Shown: piece after piece, positions 9,979 through 24,165 of the stretch | Layout: each line of letters starts with the position of its first letter | How positions within the stretch are numbered: the stretch's first letter is position 1 | Assembly (NCBI RefSeq): GCF_023101765.2 | Contig: NC_064237.1 | Location: forward strand, 3,649,501-3,713,500 | Source: Spodoptera frugiperda | Taxonomy: Eukaryota > Arthropoda > Insecta > Lepidoptera > Noctuidae | Reading direction: 5' to 3' | Length of the DNA: 64,000 nucleotides | Program-made: the position numbers and the translations under genes | Notes under the pieces: model-generated | What the model was told of the DNA's origin: nothing | Database searches by the model: none | Seen by the model: the letters and a program-made list of their open reading frames with translations, nothing else

Positions 9979-11416
9979 AACACGTACACGCACTGCCACC
10001 CCAATCCGTTAGTAAATAATGGTTTTTCCGATAGCATTAATACCCGGAGACAATTTATGCGACTGCGCCGTGTGATGTTTACTGCGACCCGTTCCTCGAG
10101 CCACCTTCTCATTACATTAGCGGCGGAAATTTTCTATATAGAAGCGTTTTTCTTATCGATCGTCCAAAGTATCGTTCGTTTCTGACAGAATATTTATAAA
10201 AATTCAGTATCGGTTTACGTAATCGAAGGACAGTGTGATCGTTTGTTATTGAAAGCCACGGATATCTGCGAGGTGTGTACGAGACACGCACCCCAATCAT
10301 TACATAAAACATTCCAATCGCTCTCTATCGACCTGTCGTCATCGTTAGTCCTTTCGTGAGCTTTCTTACAAACCTAAACACTCCACCAACTGCGAGCTGA
10401 ACATGTCGACGTCTTACTAATTGCATCGCACCCCATGGTACACAAACATAATCATAACAGTGTATGAAATGATCATTAATGTTAAAACGTCTTAGAAACT
10501 AACAACGTATCGCCAATATTTACTTAGCAACAAGTCATAATGAAGTAATAATACGAAGCGTTGAATTTTGTTCATGGCATGTAGCTGCCTTCTGTTACAG
10601 TCGACAGGGCTGCCAACAAACTGTCAATCATGTTACAAGCTCCTGCTTTATTATACAATATGTAACAACTTGCGATCGCTCCCTAATTGAAGAGCATCGC
10701 GTTTGGGGCCGACATTCACTGATAAGTGATATTTACCGTTACGATGCTGTAACATCGAAGGTAGGGGCTCGAAGGCTCAATATGATTGATTGATGATTAG
10801 TTACAACCCAGCTTTAGAACGTAATAAAATACGAATACGAGTAGTCGAAAGGGTGAATTGAGGATTATTTATCATCAGATCTTTCTCAAAATATTGATAG
10901 ATTTTTTAACGGCAAGGAAAGCTTATTTTTCACATAATAGTCGAAAACAAATAAGATTTCTTGGTGGACATATTATTCTAATATTTATAAAGCAAACAAG
11001 TAATAGTATTAGCTAATATTTCAAATCCCGTTTCATGATAATTGATATTTATATTCAAACATGGAGACACTCTTATACGTGTAAATAAGCAGCATTTTTA
11101 AAGAATGACAGCAATTTAACATTCAACTTAGAACTGATGTAACTAACGAATATGGACTATAAGGTTATGTCATTATTTTCTCTAACCTCACAGTTGTTCT
11201 GGCCCGAATAGGTATAACGGTATGTTTTATTTTTATTATCAAATAGCATACTTACAGACTTAGTAAGTACGGCAAATTCTTGCAGTGTCCACTAGTGGCC
11301 AGTAGTTGCACTTAAGAATGACATAATAAAGGATGATTCCTGATCAGTTGAGGTTATGGTGCACCCGACTATAACGTCCTCTGTCGTTCATTAACATCTT
11401 CAAATACGTATCATTA
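9942..11416. other. Non-coding DNA after the putative donor, nothing recognised
   Basis: GC content falls quickly after 9980, and all frames have frequent stops. No repeat or RNA gene is recognised. It reads as proximal intron. Confidence 0.45.
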
Positions 11417-11612
11417 AGCCTGTTGGTTGACGAGTACCTAGGTTTGATTTCCAGGTTGGGATCAAGACCAAATTACAATTGTAGAAAATTCTCAATAACA
11501 GCATTGGTAACGTCATTTAACGTTACATCGAAATCGTAACTGACGAGAAGTATATCCTTACATTTAAATATGCACTTCTGCCTACCCCAAGGGGATTGAA
11601 AAGCCATGAGGT
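11417..11612 (+). mobile_element. tRNA-derived SINE, family 1, heavily decayed copy
   Basis: The head GCCTGTTGGTTGACGAGTAC followed by TAGGTTTGATTTCCAGGTTG corresponds to the A/B-box region of the intact copy with deletions. The tail GCACTTCTGCCTACCCCAAG then GGATTGAAAAGCCATGAGGT corresponds to GCACCTCTGCCTACCCCTTC then GGGATAAAAGGCGTGACGTT. The middle is largely unalignable by eye. Old insertion. Confidence 0.6.
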
Positions 11613-14600
11613 TATCTGATGTATAAATCAAAATAAATCCCGTAATTTGCTTACAAGATTAATCCAACAACAGAGCTACGTACATACGTTTATAATCGGT
11701 TATAAATTGTGTCCATGTCTTAGCAGCCATCTTCCCCTCCCCGCGCCCCCGCGCCCTTCGCCCCGCCTCGAGAGGAGATTAAAGGATTTCATCAAATGTG
11801 CACGGCTTACTTTTATGGGACCCTTTTAACTTAACCATAAATGAGCAGTAAGACGATCGTATTATGAATACTTTTATATAATATCAGGATTTACTTTAAT
11901 CACAAGATGATATGTTACGTCAGTAGATTTCAGTACACAGTTTAAAGTACTAAGTACGTTTTCTACAAACAATATGAGACATTTTACATTACAAAATCGC
12001 ACACACGCTCCACTTCCACCGTTTCAATTTTCTTCAAACAAATTCGTTCGCACAGCTACTCTCTCGTTTGACAAAAGCAATTTAAAATCTCACTAGGTAC
12101 GGTACTGAAAACACCTGAAAGATGCACTTAGAATACAACCTGCGAAGCCGCGGATTTATTTGCAGATGTCAGCTGTAGCACGAAGGCAAATCAAATAGCT
12201 CGTAGTCTCGTAGACTGTCATCGTAGTCAAGGCTACGACTGCTACGAAATTGCTACGACTTTGCTACGCCGTTTTGTACAAGAGCTACGAAGCTTGTAGT
12301 TTGTAAAATGTTTGTGATATTACAAAATTTTAAGGTATACTATGGAGTGATGATGATGTAGTGCATTAATAAAACATTTTTATTACTTAGTTTATCTCTT
12401 GTCATATTTATTTTAGATTAATTAGAATTAGAATGATGAGTAGAGAAAATATTGAAGTACGTTGATGTTATATCTAAAACTGAAATAATCGAGTTAAATT
12501 AACAGACTTAATTAATTATTTTTAGTATATCAAAATATATATTATAATGTTAGTGAATTCATTATACACAACACTTTGTATTTGTAAGTAAAAATATCTA
12601 AACTTCTCCATCCCCAATCAGATATATTTAATCTAGTGAGTACGTATTCTCGTAACGGCACATTGGTTCTTTGTAGTTGTTTATACAGTCCTCTATTTAC
12701 GAGCCGGCCCACAAACGAATGCAACCGTTTCCAATCTCACTCTGTGTCAAAGGGAACACTTTAATTCCCCTCTTAAAGGGATTCGCCGCAAGCTTTTTTG
12801 TGCCCATTTTCAAACGGGCCTGTTTCGTTACGTCGCTGTGGTTATTGCGGGCTCTAAAAATATAAAACAGCTAAAAATGCTAAAATTATAACAATAATAA
12901 TAAAACCTTTTTTGTCGTGATGACAGTCAGTTAGTAAAACAGCTTGTGGAGCACGTTTGCTTTTTTAAATATTTAAACAGGATTCTATTTTTGAAACATG
13001 ACAAGATAACTTCAGTCGTATAAATTAGTACCGTACAATATAATAATATTACAAACGTTTAATTGATTCAAACAAATATTGTATACGTATTTAAATACCG
13101 TATTGATTTGAAATATCACATATTAAACTTCTAAACTTCAATTCGCACTATCTAGGCTTTGTTTTATTATTCCAAAAAAAAAAAAATTAAACACGTATCT
13201 CATATTAATAGACTAATAAGAATACTGGAATACATACTGTTAAATATATGTAGATGTTTAATTTTCATACTCTGTCATCATTCCTATCCAAAAATGAATT
13301 GTGAAATCTTACTGGCCAGTGTTTCGTCGATTTTATGATGGATCATAAACTTTTGGCTAATTCCGATGATTACGGGATTATGAGCTCTTGATTAAGCCGA
13401 GTTTGGAGTCTCATTAGTATGATTAAAATGTTATTTTCACTTTGATACTTACCCTATTATAATCAGTACATAATTTAGTATTTATTTCAAGTTAGTCTTT
13501 AGGTAAAACATCGTTGTTTTGTTTATATGATTGAAGTTACAATCCTTTATTATTTTTACGATAAAATAAATGTACTTATAACCTACAAATTGCCTAGATT
13601 ACTAACTAAAACGACCTTATAAAGCAAAATCATACCGTGTCGGGCCTCCGATATAATCTGCTATCATGATGAAGGTATTAAAATATTTCAAATACCTACT
13701 AATCTCGTAAACCATGGCGTGACAACCCTGTTAATGTTTGCTTTAAGAATCGTAACGTTAACAGCCCTATTACAATGTGTAAAATAGTTTGAAACTATAC
13801 GGGTGCTGGCGGAAATTGTACTAATGGTATAACGAGAAAAGTTTGTTTGTTGATGTGTATGTACAGAATTTATATGAAACTGCTTATCCGATTGATATGG
13901 TGATTTATTTCAATTTAAAATAGATTTGTTGCTTGCATTTGAATAATAGATTTTGTGTTTCGTATTTTTCTTTAAGCTTTTTTTTCTTGATTGAGTCATT
14001 TAGTTGGGTTTTATGTTCGCTTCACTTACTAGATAAATTATTATTTTTAAATAATAATTTTAACAGAGACACAAGTCGGTACAGTTACCGAATTTAGAGA
14101 TTCGGTAAGAAACACATTCACTTTTAAAAATTAATAATCACATAGTATGCATTGGAGTTACATCTACGCACTATACAATGCATCCTAGACATCCGGCAAA
14201 ACTGACTTAAATTTTTAAATTCACCAAGACAAATTACATAACCGTAAATAAATACATAAACCCATACAGATTTAGAGTGACACAGATAAATTCGCACACG
14301 TGTGCATCTGATTGAATAAAATATTCAAATAAAATGTTCACATTCAGAGACGTCGCACATATGAGAACGATCCTTGAATTGAGGACACGGATTTGCGAAG
14401 GGGGGTAGGGGGGTGTCTTTATACAGTACGTACTGGTTCCTCGCGACTTAGCGGACATCCCACGCAGTATATAACGTGGTAGGTTTATTTTACACCCCAC
14501 TATAATGGCAAGTTACAGTAAATCGTATGATGTATGAATGTGGGTGAATGAATTTTTCTATGTGAAGGTTTTACTTGCAAATTTTTCTATTGGTGGTGTT

Positions 14601-15928
14601 AAAGTATATAATATGCTTCTGTATATTATATTTTAGTAAGTGTGTCTAAATATTGCATTTCATTCTTTCTACTGAAGGTATGAATGTAAAAGACTTGCAT
14701 ATATGTGGGATCATGTCTCCATCATCGTTATTGAATGTGGAATCTTGATACGTATACTGTTTTCTACGTACTCTGGAACATTTTGTCACACTCTCGAAGG
14801 TATCAAAAAGCTAGATCTTCAGCATTTATGATTTATCTCAACACACGCGACATTCGTAATCTATTTCAAAACTATTTTTGCTAAATCACGTAAAGATAAT
14901 AATGAAATATCGCTAACGAAACCCCAAAAACATGTTATGAGCGCGCCGTGAACAAAAGCGCCAGCTCATCGGTTATCTTGGAGGAGTCCGATCACAAATC
15001 AGTTAACCAGAACCGTCCACATTACATACAATAACTGTAGGCAACCATCCATCATTGTACCTCGCTCGTTATCGTACAAACTCTTATGAACTTAGGCTGT
15101 GTTCACATCGAGCCCGCTAGGTGTGTATTTACTACCTTATGATATTTTTTACGCCGTTGACTTCAAGACGTTCTTAAGAATTGTTCTGTTATTACAAATT
15201 CTTTGTAAATTTACAGAGATAGTACTATATCTAAGTATAACTTAAAAATGATTAGCATTCAGTATTTGGGCATAACATTTTAAGCTAAGTTGGCTTTATG
15301 TGACTAGGTTTTCTAGACTCTATAAACAACACGTCATGATAGTGTTGAGATCAGCGTTCAATTCTTATCTTTTTTTTCATACATTTTTTAATTTTTGTAC
15401 AAATTGTACATGTCAAATATTTGGTAAATATGCAGAATTTCCTTCTATGTGCAATCATTTTGTAAAGCAGGTTGCAGACACATGCAATATTAGCTTTGTG
15501 AGTGACATTTCCAAGATGTCTGACGCTTGTCTCCTCTAGGTTTACCTCAAAATATCTTTTGAAAGACAGGTACACTATTTTTATTTGTCTTGGTTACAAT
15601 GTTTCTCGAGTGTGGCTTATACGTATTCGTGTGGGATTGGAATGTATGACATTAAGATCTATTTTACACTACAATTAATTAGGCCAGTATATTTTTTTTA
15701 TGGGATAAGCCCGCCACCCCCTCCCATATCGCTACGACTCCTATAAGCCAGGATCTACAATAGGTACAACAATGAAAGCACCAAAATACTGCAGTCCAGC
15801 GGTCCAACTGTCTTAGATCTCGCAACGAAATAAATTAGAAGAAATAATTAGAGGAGAAGAAAAGTAAACGATAGTGTTCACTTCCCTCGGTAAAATTTAA
15901 CGCAGGAGACAGAATGACTGAAGCCTAA
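11613..15928. other. Putative intron, AT-rich, few features
   Basis: No gene is recognised. A GC-rich patch (11720-11775, CCCCGCGCCCCCGCGCCC) and a GCTACGA cluster (12199-12299) stand out. The 88-codon minus frame at 14234-14500 and the overlapping frames near 15300-15575 show no family features. Confidence 0.45.
12199..12299. repeat. Cluster of GCTACGA / TCGTAGC words
   Basis: Within 100 bases the words CTCGTAG, CATCGTAGT, GGCTACGACTGCTACGA, TTGCTACGACTTTGCTACG and GAGCTACGAAGCTTGTAG occur in both orientations, so the segment can form several alternative short hairpins. A second cluster with the same word is at 37097-37153. It is likely a degenerate repeat family; class unknown. Confidence 0.5.
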
Positions 15929-16009
15929 AGGCACAAGAAGAGATGGAAAGAATTGATAAAGGTGGTGGCCCTTGATAGAAGAAACCCATCTACACTGCCA
16001 TTCTGTTAG
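15929..16009 (+). pseudogene. LINE ORF2 C-terminal remnant (non-LTR retrotransposon)
   Basis: The frame reads RHKKRWKELIKVVALDRRNP...LPFC and stop. The RWK-(E/D)-(L/D)-I-K-x-(V/A)-A-x-D-R pattern resembles the C-terminal tail after reverse transcriptase in moth RTE-like and related LINEs (compare RRWxDDIxxxAxDRxxW). It is only 27 codons long, with no upstream domain. A chance match cannot be excluded. Confidence 0.35.
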
Positions 16010-18149
16010 GAGTTCAGTTACACTAGTTGATATGTCAAAATACATCTTAAAACTAGAACTCATAATTTGGAGTCATAAGAGAATCAGCCGTATGACAAAA
16101 CGTGAAACATAAACGCGCCCTAAGAAAGTCGCGATAGTAAGCCAATCTCATAGAATTGCCCTCTCGTTTCATTAGTCTGAGTAGAGGAATATCATAACAC
16201 AGTGACAAGATAAACAGAATACTTCTTTGTTGGAACACGGTTATATTAGTATTGAGTTGTTTGCCAAGCATACGTTGGTAATTGAGTCCGTGCTACTAGT
16301 AATAACTGGCTGTAACTAGTTATATACTTACTTATTAACTCAATGTGTACCTGTCTTGTGTAGCTATACTTTGTTATAGGGATTTTGTTTCTTTATTGTT
16401 TTCTTGTTGACTGGGTCTTAATTACGTTGATGTTGTAGTCTATTTTGACCTTGAGTGACTTGAAAAGTAATATGGTCAGTTTGTTAATGGATAAACTGAA
16501 CGCAGTATCTAATTAGAATGTTAATATAATATGGTGTGTTAAAAATGTTAAGTGTTTTATAAACCTTTACTCATTCATATCATCGTAAGAAATTCCTTTA
16601 AATTTTAAGCAATAAAATAAAACCGCTATCTACCTATGTAATGCACTCACCGAATTTTAAAGCTAATTCCATATGCAAGATACAATCGGCCACCAACAGA
16701 ATGCAGACAAAACTGGCTAGCCACAAAATATCGTGCAGACTACACCAAAAAATAGATGTTATCATCACCTTTATTACGTTAGCGGTTAGGACGAGTTTCG
16801 TGCGAGTGGCTTGGCGTGGCGTTCTGACATCCACACCATATATCAGACTCCACCTGTCACGGACACAGCACTATCTCGCCGAGACAATGGCGGCCTTAAT
16901 AATATAGTGAACAGATTTGACTGCCCTATTATTTCTAGTGCTATACTATTGTACTGGAATTATCAATTATTTATCGTTTGTCTAACGATGTTAAACTGAT
17001 GTAGATTCAATTTTCAATATGTCGTCTTGGGTGGTTGGTTGAGGCTGGTCGTACGTACTAGTGTCCTAGTGGACATAAAGGGGACTGGTAAAAAGTTACA
17101 GATTTTTTTGTTGCTTATTTGAGAAAGGAGCTTGTAATTTGGTGTTTTATTAGATGAGGATCTAGTGTTCTAGACTAACAAGAGTGGTAGTTGAGAGTAT
17201 AAGAAAGGATTTACAGATTATTACTTCAACTTTGAAAAAACTAGTAGAATCATGTAATTAAAATAATTATTGTTAATAATTACATTTCTTCCATCACTCA
17301 TCCCATTCCAAGCGAAAACAACAACATTTAAACGACCCTAATTTATTTACAGCTATTTATCTTCGAGGCTCTTCCTCGTATAGTACGGCATTCCATTACG
17401 TAATCACTCGTGAACGAACCAGATTATAGTGTAAGGCTTCTTAACTTAATAACTTGTATGAGTCGACACTAAACCTGAGCGGTATTGACTTAACGCTCTA
17501 TAGTTTCCGTCACAGTAATCTATTCTAATAACAGGATTTATTAGAACTTTACTTCAGAAGATTATGTAGTACTCAATTAGTACACTGATTTGTTCGTTGA
17601 GTTGTCACAAGCGATGACTGGGAAAATCTGAACACGTAAAAAGATTTTCGATTTCGTGATTTCGGATTGTTAGGGAATCTGCAATGGTTCTCAGTATTTG
17701 GATTAAAAAACGTAAATATACATATACTGTGTTGTTAAATAAACATCTTATTCTGATGAAATGTTTTATAATTGCTACAAATTTTGTATTCAATTGATTT
17801 AAATCCATTTTGCTAACTTTGACGTCAGTCTTGAATAGTATTACGTAAGTTTATTGTATAAAATGTACATGTAGGATAAACCGTACGTTACCAGCTATTT
17901 TTGCTTATCGTAATAACACACAAAGTAAAAAACATGTGTAACATAATATGAATACAAGTCAACATGCGATGATTCTAATGTGTGTGTAAGTAAGTCCTTG
18001 CCTTCTATTCTAGTTCACCACCATAGACATAAAATACCAACCAACCATGTATTAATAACAGACCAAAACACACAAATAATTCCCAAAACCTGTGTGAACA
18101 CATGAACTAGAAACTAGATGAAGTAAACCAATAAATATATTCCAAAGCT

Positions 18150-18275
18150 TATTTCTGACATACGGCCTGACAGAGCCGAGCCGGCAACAAATAGCGGCTT
18201 CGTCGGCGAGACTGTTGCCAAAACTGTCCGCGGGCTATCAGGTACATGGAGGTCCCGGACGAACGTCTAACTCAC
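18150..18275. promoter_or_regulatory. GC-richer patch, candidate enhancer
   Basis: Stands out in base composition from its AT-rich flanks (CAGAGCCGAGCCGGC, GCGGCTTCGTCGGCG, TGTCCGCGGGC) with no open-frame logic and no repeat that I recognise. It includes GGCAACA...TGTTGCC as a 7-bp inverted pair. Conservation cannot be judged here. Confidence 0.25.
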
Positions 18276-21200
18276 ATCCGTACTGGTATGTAGGTCACTC
18301 TGTGTCCTTGCTTACTTGCATTACTTGCAGCTGCAGCGACTATACTACACGACATGTATAAGGACATTAGGATACTTTATTTATGTATGTGTGTTCTTTA
18401 AAAACGCTAATGTATTTGAGTTTTTGTGTGAAAAATCTTATCGAAACCTGTACAACTGTTTTTGCATAAACACTAACAATTCCAGTGAGTCATCTCCAAG
18501 AGAATTCGCATTTATAAAGTAGGAGGAAGAATAACGAAACATTCCATTATCCTTCCCTTGCTTTTGTTTTTCTTTCTATTTAGTCGACTTCTGTCTAATT
18601 AAGCGTGATGTCTGAAATGAATTGAGCTCTTTGCCCTACAAGTATGTAGGTGGGTCATAAACTATGCCCTTCATTGAAGAGTTTATTATACATTAAAGCC
18701 TCATTAGGTTGGTTGACCTTTCACAACAGCTGACGAAACTTTGGTCTTTCTTGGTTTTGTAACTTGGTTCTTTGAACTCTACTGACATAGGTTCAATAGA
18801 TACGTTTTTGAGGTGAACTTAATAATAAAGAGAACGCCACTGATATACGTTAAAATTAATTTATCAATTTGAATGAATTGTACAATTGAATTTTCAGTGT
18901 TTAACTGTCCTTGAAGTTGATGTTTTTTTCTTTAAATCAGATGATAGTTTAGTAATCGTAGTGAAGGTCGTCAGTACTAAGTTCGGTGTCAAACATCGTT
19001 GGACAAAATCAACCTGGTTTTGAACGGCAGAAAAAAAAACACAAACGGTAACAGAAACTTAATCCATATACGATTTCCCACTGCATATTCAGAGACATCA
19101 ATGTTACAAACACGTCGACGTATCAATTCATCACTATGCATAGTGTATAATCTATGAGGCGAGGCGAGGCGACGCGACGTGGCAACTCTAGTGACATTAT
19201 TATATAGCCCAGTGCAGTAGCTGGCAGTGTTTGAACGGGTCGTGAACTTAGGACGGGAACGAAGTGGTAGCGATGTAGAATACTCAAGATGCTTTCTTAG
19301 TAAGAGCAGTGTATTATTAATTTTCTTGTGAGTTAGTAGTTCTGGCGAATTTATGTGCGATCGTATCGTATGTGGTGGTGCCGCGGTATGATGATACATG
19401 TGTGTTGGTGAGTTTTTGTGCTTGTTTTTTTATTTGTATTTAGGGTGTTTCTATTTAGTAGTGTTTCTATTTTCTCTTGTATGGGATTTTATTTAAATTT
19501 ATTAATGGCAAATTATAAAAAAAAGTCTTTAGAAAATATAAGTCATAATATTCGTATGAGAAGTTACAATAATAATATATTCTAGTTTTTACTCTCTAAG
19601 AGTTTTACCAAAGGAAGGAGAAGACATTGAATAATTTTCACCCCCAAAAAAGACTACCTTTAATTAAGCCGGTAAAAAATATTGTATGAAATCATTTTTG
19701 TATGGAATGTTTGTCACCAAATTCGATAAGAATTGATGTTATACATAGAAGTATGTTAGTGTGTTAGTGTTACATTTCATTGTATGTAGTGTTTGTGAAG
19801 ATTTAATTCGTTGTTGGCCATCGATCGTCATTTATTTTGAGCACAATCGATTATGTGGTATTTCAGTGACACCATTGTTTTGCGTGTTACCTTACAGTAA
19901 TAGGTAGTAATAGTAAAAGTAATTTATGCCTACTCTCTTCTCTTGAAATACCTACACTTGCTATCTTAAAAAAATAAGAAAACCTTTAAAATTTCCAACT
20001 TGTAAGACAATCTTTTTCACAATTAATTGTTTGAACTCATTCTTAAGTAGTAATTCACCCCAAACAAGTACTCAGATTTAAGAACACAAACATTTTGAAA
20101 GTCCTTTCCTCGAAGAGGGTTAAAAATCCGACGCTCGGGGACAGAAGGAGGAACGAAGCAACGAGGCGGAATTAGTTTATTATAAAATTGAGGCGGATGG
20201 AAGTGGCCTTAAGCTTGCAAATGAGGCCAGTGTCAAGGGCCCACATCTTAGCCTGAAGCACGTATTGGACAGCCTTTTGTCTTCACATTGTACTCAAGTA
20301 TTTTGCTCTACATAAAATGCATAAAAACATTTTGTAGATAGACAAGTTTTTAGTCAAGTCAGTGGTGTGTTCTTCTTCTTTCTCTTGGCCTTCTGCCAAA
20401 TAGGTTTGGGTCCATAGTCCGTACTGACTTCTAAACAGATTCGGCTGAATGGGAATATTTTAGCGGCGCGGTAGCCATCTGTCCTCTACAACGCAATGTG
20501 ATGCCATGTTATTGTTTAGATTCACTCTCGTATTATTTTATTTATGTCGTGTGATCTCGAATGCCATTTAACGTAACTTCAACTTGTGCAAGTTTATATT
20601 ATTATAATAGTTTCCTCTGTCTGTTATTAATTTCAATTAAATTTTATCCTGCTAAATAAGTTAAAGAATACTAATTCAGAACTAAAAGTTAAACGTCATC
20701 TATGACTAGCATATAGTATGCACTATCAAGATGCAAATTATAACAGTTCTTACAATGGGAATTTTGTAATCGAATGAAATTCAATATTACTTGCGAGATT
20801 CAGAAACATTTCAAGAGGAAGAAGAATATATAACAATATCATAAGGAATAAACCGGACTAGAGAAGAAAAATCTTTAACAAAATATTTGGAAGTTGTAAA
20901 GAAGTTGTAGATGATTCCGGCCGATAGTTTCCGCCCGGGAGCGTCCCGTGATCCCGAACTGAGATTACATAATCAAATAACATGTTGATAGTACTGACAG
21001 ACAAATTCTTATTATTTACAGCTTGTTCCCGAGGTCATGTAAACAGGCTATGGAAATAAGGCCAGGTACACTCGACTACTGTGTCGCCAAGGGAATTACA
21101 CTGGGGTTCCGTTTAACGCAACCTTATCATACTTTCGTGGACTAGTTAATTTTCAAAATGATAATTACTTTTTTTTGTGAATGTACTTACGTAATTAATT

Positions 21201-22164
21201 TTTGATGCAAAAATGCTCTAATTATGAAAACTTAATTATGCAGTTTTATATTATTGACTCTAATGTATTTTTAGCCATTATTGTATAAAAATACGTATAA
21301 AAGTATTTTTAACTTCATAAATATTTGAGTATTCCGAATTTCCTTGCTATTTGCTTAACAATTAGTAATTTGTTTGAAATTGCGAGCTTATGAAGTTTTG
21401 TAACATACAGCCTTGAGATACTTTTTGGAATACTTGACTTGCGCACTTATAATGTCGGTTGAACGAACCATTTACGTAAGGAGTTCGCGTGCGAATATTT
21501 TTTCAACTTGTAATCAGATTGCGTATGGAAATCTGTCCAATAAACTACAAAGTATTGACGTGGAGTCATAAAGTTGCTTCGAGCCTGAACTTTTCTTTCC
21601 GTTGTCGTGTTCCAGTTAATCAAATCAGGTGGTTTTTGGGGCCCAACTTAATTTAGAAGGCCTAGATTAAGTTGCAAATTAATTTCTCTTGACTGCTCCG
21701 CTTGACCTCGTGGTTTTTGGTTTCCGATTCCGAGAAACTGTTTTGATTTAAAGAGGAGAATAGTTTTGGTTTGGGTTTTGGTAGAGTGAATGCTGAATGT
21801 TGTGAAGCAATATGAAATCTACTGATAACTTCATATTGATCTTAGAGATCTTCTTTACTCCTTAGTAACAGCACTTACTTTTAAGTGCCTTTAATTAGAA
21901 AATTAAAACATATATAATGCTATTTAATTATGATCTTGATATTAAATATAAGTTCGTTATTTCAGTAGTATCTTATGTTAGCATGTCTGATAAAACATAT
22001 TTTCTTACATTTAAAATTACTCCACATAATATAGAATATAGATACAATTTCACAAGCACACGTATTACTAAGCAAAGCTCAAGACCACAAACTGATGTTT
22101 TATAACTAAACACATCTGTAAATCAATTGCATGTAGAGAACAAACTATCAGTTCCATAATAGTG

Positions 22165-22320
22165 ACATTCTCGCAGTGACAGTCAACATCGATGATAAAT
22201 AGTGCGGCATTTCCCTGAAATACCAGGCCGGGATGTGAACAGGGGCGGTTTATTTGATGACATTATGCTAACAGGCGACATAAACCATGATGCGGTTGAT
22301 CATCGCGCCGTGCTGACACC
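22165..22320. promoter_or_regulatory. GC-richer patch with Hox/Cad-like words, candidate enhancer
   Basis: Contains AACATCGATGATAAAT, GGCGGTTTATTTGATGACAT, GCGACATAAACCATGATG and TTGATCATCGCGCC. The TTTAT/ATAAA words beside CG-rich DNA resemble homeodomain-rich insect enhancers. This is a resemblance only. Confidence 0.25.
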
Positions 22321-23154
22321 ATTGACACTTACTGAGGATATAGTGATGAGCTGAGAGGGACAGAAATCGCTAATTAAAATTTGGTTTTATAGTTTTTCTT
22401 TTGTTTCTTCAACTTATAGGGTTATAATCACTTTCGATACTACCTAACATTTCTAAACTCACCTCAGATATTTTTATAAAATTCAGAGTTTGGATTTCTG
22501 TTTCTAATTCGTATTTCCTTGATGTCAAAATATTGTTATTATCTATTAGAAATTATGATCCGTAATCGCAATAGCCGCTACTGGATTAGCAAAACACAAT
22601 GCGAATAAAAATACGAATAGAACAAATAGAATAGAAATAGAAAAAAGAAGAACAAATATAAAACATTGTTTATTAATTACAGCATTAATAAAAACAGCAC
22701 TGGCACTGCACCACACATTTAATTACAGAATTGCACATAAATAAAACGCAAACAGAGACTTGTGGTTTACCTAGTATTGTTAATTTACTCGTATTTGTGT
22801 TCTCCGCGTTCCTGTTTACTTTGTGTAAATTACTATCACTGGTTTACACTAACTTTATATGCAACATACTTCTGTTTAGCTAGAGTCGCGCGGAGTTTAT
22901 GTTCGCCACAACTTCGCAGGTTCCCCGCTCTCGCTCCGCTTATGAATGTAAACTGAGCGTTGCACATCATTTATTCAGTTTCACTGTTCAGCCTATTAAG
23001 TTACGGAATATTCCCGCTGTGAAGCATTAAGATAATGATACCTCAGTTTGGCCATAATAATAGAGGGCGTGCCTGTACGCGGATTAGATCAAGAAGCGGT
23101 TTTTATTTTTATGTCGGCGTAATTTTATAAAGTGTGTGTGTTTAGTGTGGATTG

Positions 23155-23260
23155 TTTTGTGGTGTAGTGGTTGAAAGTACAACTGATCATGAGTTCGAAA
23201 TCCCATTGAAATGAAATGTTTCATTTTCTATGTTATCCATCCATATTAGTTTAGTTGTGT
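23155..23260 (+). mobile_element. tRNA-like promoter, possible SINE head of a third family
   Basis: TGGTGTAGTGG (23160-23170) is a perfect A box. GAGTTCGAAATCC (about 23191-23203) is a B box with one extra base. The spacing suits a tRNA or SINE, but the flanks do not fold into an acceptor stem, so this is not a tRNA gene. Low-complexity AT-rich sequence follows, as in SINE bodies. Family not identified. Confidence 0.4.
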
Positions 23261-23889
23261 TCATTATGTAAGATTATAAAAGATGTCGTGCTTTAGATTT
23301 TTTTTTTCAAATCTATATTGTAACTGTTTAGACCATTTGATATTTTTAGATTATGTTTAAAGGTTGATACGACTGTGTTTAAAAAAAGACTCCTAACAAT
23401 TTAACTGCAGTTTGAAACACATGTAACTATTAGCACATACACAGTTTGATAACATAAATTCTTTTTAATAAGTGACGTACCTTCAGTACCCTCACTCGGG
23501 GGAAATTACAGCTCGTTGACCTAATTCTGCAACAATTAATATCGAGTACTTGATAGGATACGATCATCTCTTCTGATGGAACGAACTGACTTACAAATTG
23601 TAGATAGAATTGTGACTCATAGTTATATATATGGACCTATATGATAATAATAGATTTTATCGGTTTCTGTAAAAAAACGTTACATACCTATTATTGTATT
23701 GTTAAAAAAGACAACCTTTTGCACGCCTTCGGCCATGTATGATTGAGTCTTCTGGAACAATTTTGGGTTTTGACTGTTCTAAAATCTATTTTACGGCAGT
23801 TTGTCATATTAGAACCGATTCAGTTGGTATTTAAGTTTTCTTTATTGTGAAATCGTAATTTCGTAACACATATTTTTTTATTGTATAAG
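23261..23889. other. Putative intron, nothing recognised
   Basis: AT-rich, no open frame above 60 codons, no recognised repeat. Confidence 0.5.
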
Positions 23890-24165
23890 CTAATAAACGA
23901 GGTGACGGATCACCTGATGGTTTATAATTGCTGCCGCCCATGGACACTCGAAGCACCAGAGGCGTTACGAGGGCTTTTTGGAGGTTAGGAATTTAAGGGT
24001 TGGTGGGGAATCGGGATTTGGGAAGGGTGGTGATTGGGCCTCCGGTAACCTCACTCACACAACGAAACACAACACAAGCGTTGTTTCACGTCGGTTTACT
24101 GTGAGGCCGTGGTGTCACTCCGGTTGAGCCGGCCCATTAGTGCCGAAGCATGGGTCTCCCACACT
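23890..24165 (+). repeat. Common lepidopteran dispersed repeat
   Basis: Reads TAAACGAGGTGACGGATCAC then CTGATGG, TGCCGCCCATGGACACTCGA, CACCAGAGGCGTTACGAGGG, a purine/G-rich block, then GGCCTCCGGTAACCTCACTC, CACAAGCGTTGTTTCACGTC, TGTGAGGCCGTGGTGTCACT and GAGCCGGCCCATTAGTGCCG. I recognise this order from many moth loci. The part after 23960 is more GC-rich than its surroundings. No intact ORF; class uncertain. Minus-oriented fragments of its first 60 bases recur at 28395-28460 and 36375-36440. Confidence 0.75.

Larger units (their letters stand above)
16010..23154. other. Putative intron, 7 kb, no gene recognised
   Basis: AT-rich. GC-richer, enhancer-like patches occur at 18150-18275, 20100-20285 and 22165-22320. 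The longest open frame of the whole window, 136 codons on the minus strand at 18989-19399, lies here. It is rich in Thr, Arg, Ser and His with a hydrophobic, Phe-rich end, matches nothing I know and has no promoter or splice context. A GGCGAGGCGAGGCGACGCGA run sits inside it. Confidence 0.45.

Noticed and set aside
18989..19399. 136-codon minus-strand open frame, the longest in the window
   Set aside because: Thr/Arg/Ser/His-rich with a Phe-rich hydrophobic end, no recognisable domain, no promoter or splice context. A frame of this length can occur by chance across 64 kb in six frames.
23160..23205. Possible tRNA gene
   Set aside because: A and B boxes are present but the flanks do not form an acceptor stem and the T-arm has an extra base; better read as a SINE head.
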